In this document: positions 40,092 to 40,508 of the stretch, one piece after another | How positions within the stretch are numbered: position 1 is the first letter of the stretch | How the letters are laid out: the number at the start of each line of letters is the position of its first letter | Origin: CAIUVD01 sp044338255 | GTDB lineage: Bacteria; Planctomycetota; UBA11346 | Length of the DNA stretch: 40,508 nucleotides | Direction of reading: 5' to 3' | Assembly (NCBI GenBank): GCA_044338255.1 | Contig: JBIILZ010000024.1 | Span: 1 to 40,508 of the forward strand | Made by a program: the position numbers and the translations under genes | Notes under the pieces: model-generated | Told to the model about the DNA's origin: nothing | The model's input: the letters and a program-made list of their open reading frames with translations, nothing else | The model's database searches: none

Positions 40092-40257
40092 ACGATTCCG
40101 AGGCATATCGGTCGCTCCTGACCGCTGTTGAGGTGCTTAAACCATGTTGTCCGTCAACTAACTCCACCTAAACTCCTTCCCACCTATGAACCTCAAAAAC
40201 GCACTTCCCCACTCGTAGAACGAGCGAAGTAACGAGGCTCTTTAGGTCATGTGCTGC
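40092..40257. other. non-coding boundary between the locus and a possible insertion element
   Basis: No gene is visible. The composition is more AT-rich and C/A-rich than the flanking genes. A small inverted repeat CTCGT/ACGAG lies at 40212-40224. If the downstream minus-strand fragment is a transposase, one end of its element should lie in this stretch, but no terminal inverted repeat can be defined from one end only. Confidence 0.4.
40109..40124 (+). terminator. weak hairpin after the last polysaccharide gene
   Basis: CGGTC and GACCG (5-bp stem) around GCTCCT, 17 bp after the stop at 40091. No T-tract follows, so this is at best a weak terminator. Confidence 0.25.
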
Positions 40258-40508
40258 CTATACGAGAGGCTGTGGCCCAGCCCGCGCAGCGATCAATGGG
40301 GCAAAAATGGCGGCCACCAGTTCGTTCCAGGGCTTTGCCTGGCCCACATGTGTCAACTGCGACGCAGTATTGGCGACGGTCTTTTTCAGGCGTTTGACGA
40401 TTGCCGAGAGTGCCGTCATGACGGTTGCTGCTTTGGCATGCAGTGAGGTGATGCGCAGGATAGATTTCCCAGCATGGGTGACGCGTCGTGCGACACCCTG
40501 CAGCAGGA
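40258..40508 (-). CDS. possible transposase C-terminus (partial, runs off the right edge)
   Basis: The minus strand is open from the right edge to a TAG at 40258-40260, giving 82 codons. The translation includes GVARRVTHAGKSILRITSLH, then KAATVMTALSAIVKRLKK and a final WNELVAAIFAPLIAA. The pattern of a strand with RxxxHAGxxI, a helical stretch and a late tryptophan block resembles the C-terminal ends of DDE-type insertion-sequence transposases. The catalytic residues would lie outside the window, so the family is not established. Codon use is less GC3-biased than in the polysaccharide genes, which would fit foreign origin. Confidence 0.4.
   Translation of the reverse strand, partial: LLQGVARRVTHAGKSILRITSLHAKAATVMTALSAIVKRLKKTVANTASQLTHVGQAKPWNELVAAIFAPLIAARAGPQPLV

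Noticed and set aside
40249..40446. 65-codon plus-strand frame near the right end
   Set aside because: Cys-rich translation with no family and unusual codon use; the opposite strand reading is more protein-like.

Overview
The window is GC-rich bacterial DNA with tightly packed genes, many overlapping by ATGA or GTGA. The outer-membrane assembly protein BamA shows a Gram-negative type envelope. Zinc-ribbon Ser/Thr kinases, a Dabb-domain protein and a secreted protease with a Cys-containing C-terminal sorting tail would fit the Planctomycetota / Verrucomicrobiota (PVC) group. That placement is inference from gene content only; no rRNA or tRNA gene is visible.

Left part (1-10.3 kb): a (CTGGTG)21 array runs in from the left edge. 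It is followed by a stand-alone CheY-like response regulator (minus) and a plus-strand pair, astB (N-succinylarginine dihydrolase) overlapping a PII signal protein gene. Reading in from the other side on the minus strand are bamA, a Dabb-domain gene interrupted by an in-frame TGA, and a zinc-ribbon Ser/Thr kinase fused to a degenerate GspE/PilB-type ATPase. Divergent from bamA are an OppF/DppF-like ATPase and a DUF255/YyaL-like protein that has lost its CxxC.

Middle part (10.3-17.8 kb): two heptanucleotide arrays lie head to head (10361-10486 and 10551-10690). Then comes a xylose module: ppa-xylB on the minus strand and xylA on the plus strand, with a LacI-family-like palindrome between them. 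A strong hairpin separates xylA from a secreted metzincin-type protease gene. A GT-B fold glycosyltransferase-like gene follows.

Right part (17.9-40.1 kb): one long plus-strand surface-polysaccharide locus. It starts with what looks like a near-complete route to CMP-legionaminic acid: LegB-like dehydratase, LegC aminotransferase, a fused CMP-sugar synthetase/sugar-acid synthase (LegF-LegI), LegG epimerase, a FemAB/GNAT-like acyltransferase and a PtmE-like CBS-nucleotidyltransferase. Next are a 3-amino-3,6-dideoxyhexose pair (FdtA/QdtA-like isomerase and FdtB/QdtB-like aminotransferase), a GT8-like transferase, two UDP-sugar dehydrogenases and a WbpM-type membrane dehydratase. The last block assembles and exports the glycan: a GT2-GT4 fusion, a WbaP-type initiating phosphotransferase, a Wzx-like flippase, a GT2 fused to a multi-TM domain, and a final GT2. 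No Wza/Wzc or dedicated Wzy is seen. The locus ends at a non-coding stretch followed by what may be the C-terminus of a transposase running off the right edge.

A recurring feature is short tandem repeats (6, 7, 12, 15 and 18 bp), between genes and inside them. One 15-bp repeat triplicates a ribosome-binding site plus start codon at the junction between the synthase fusion and legG.
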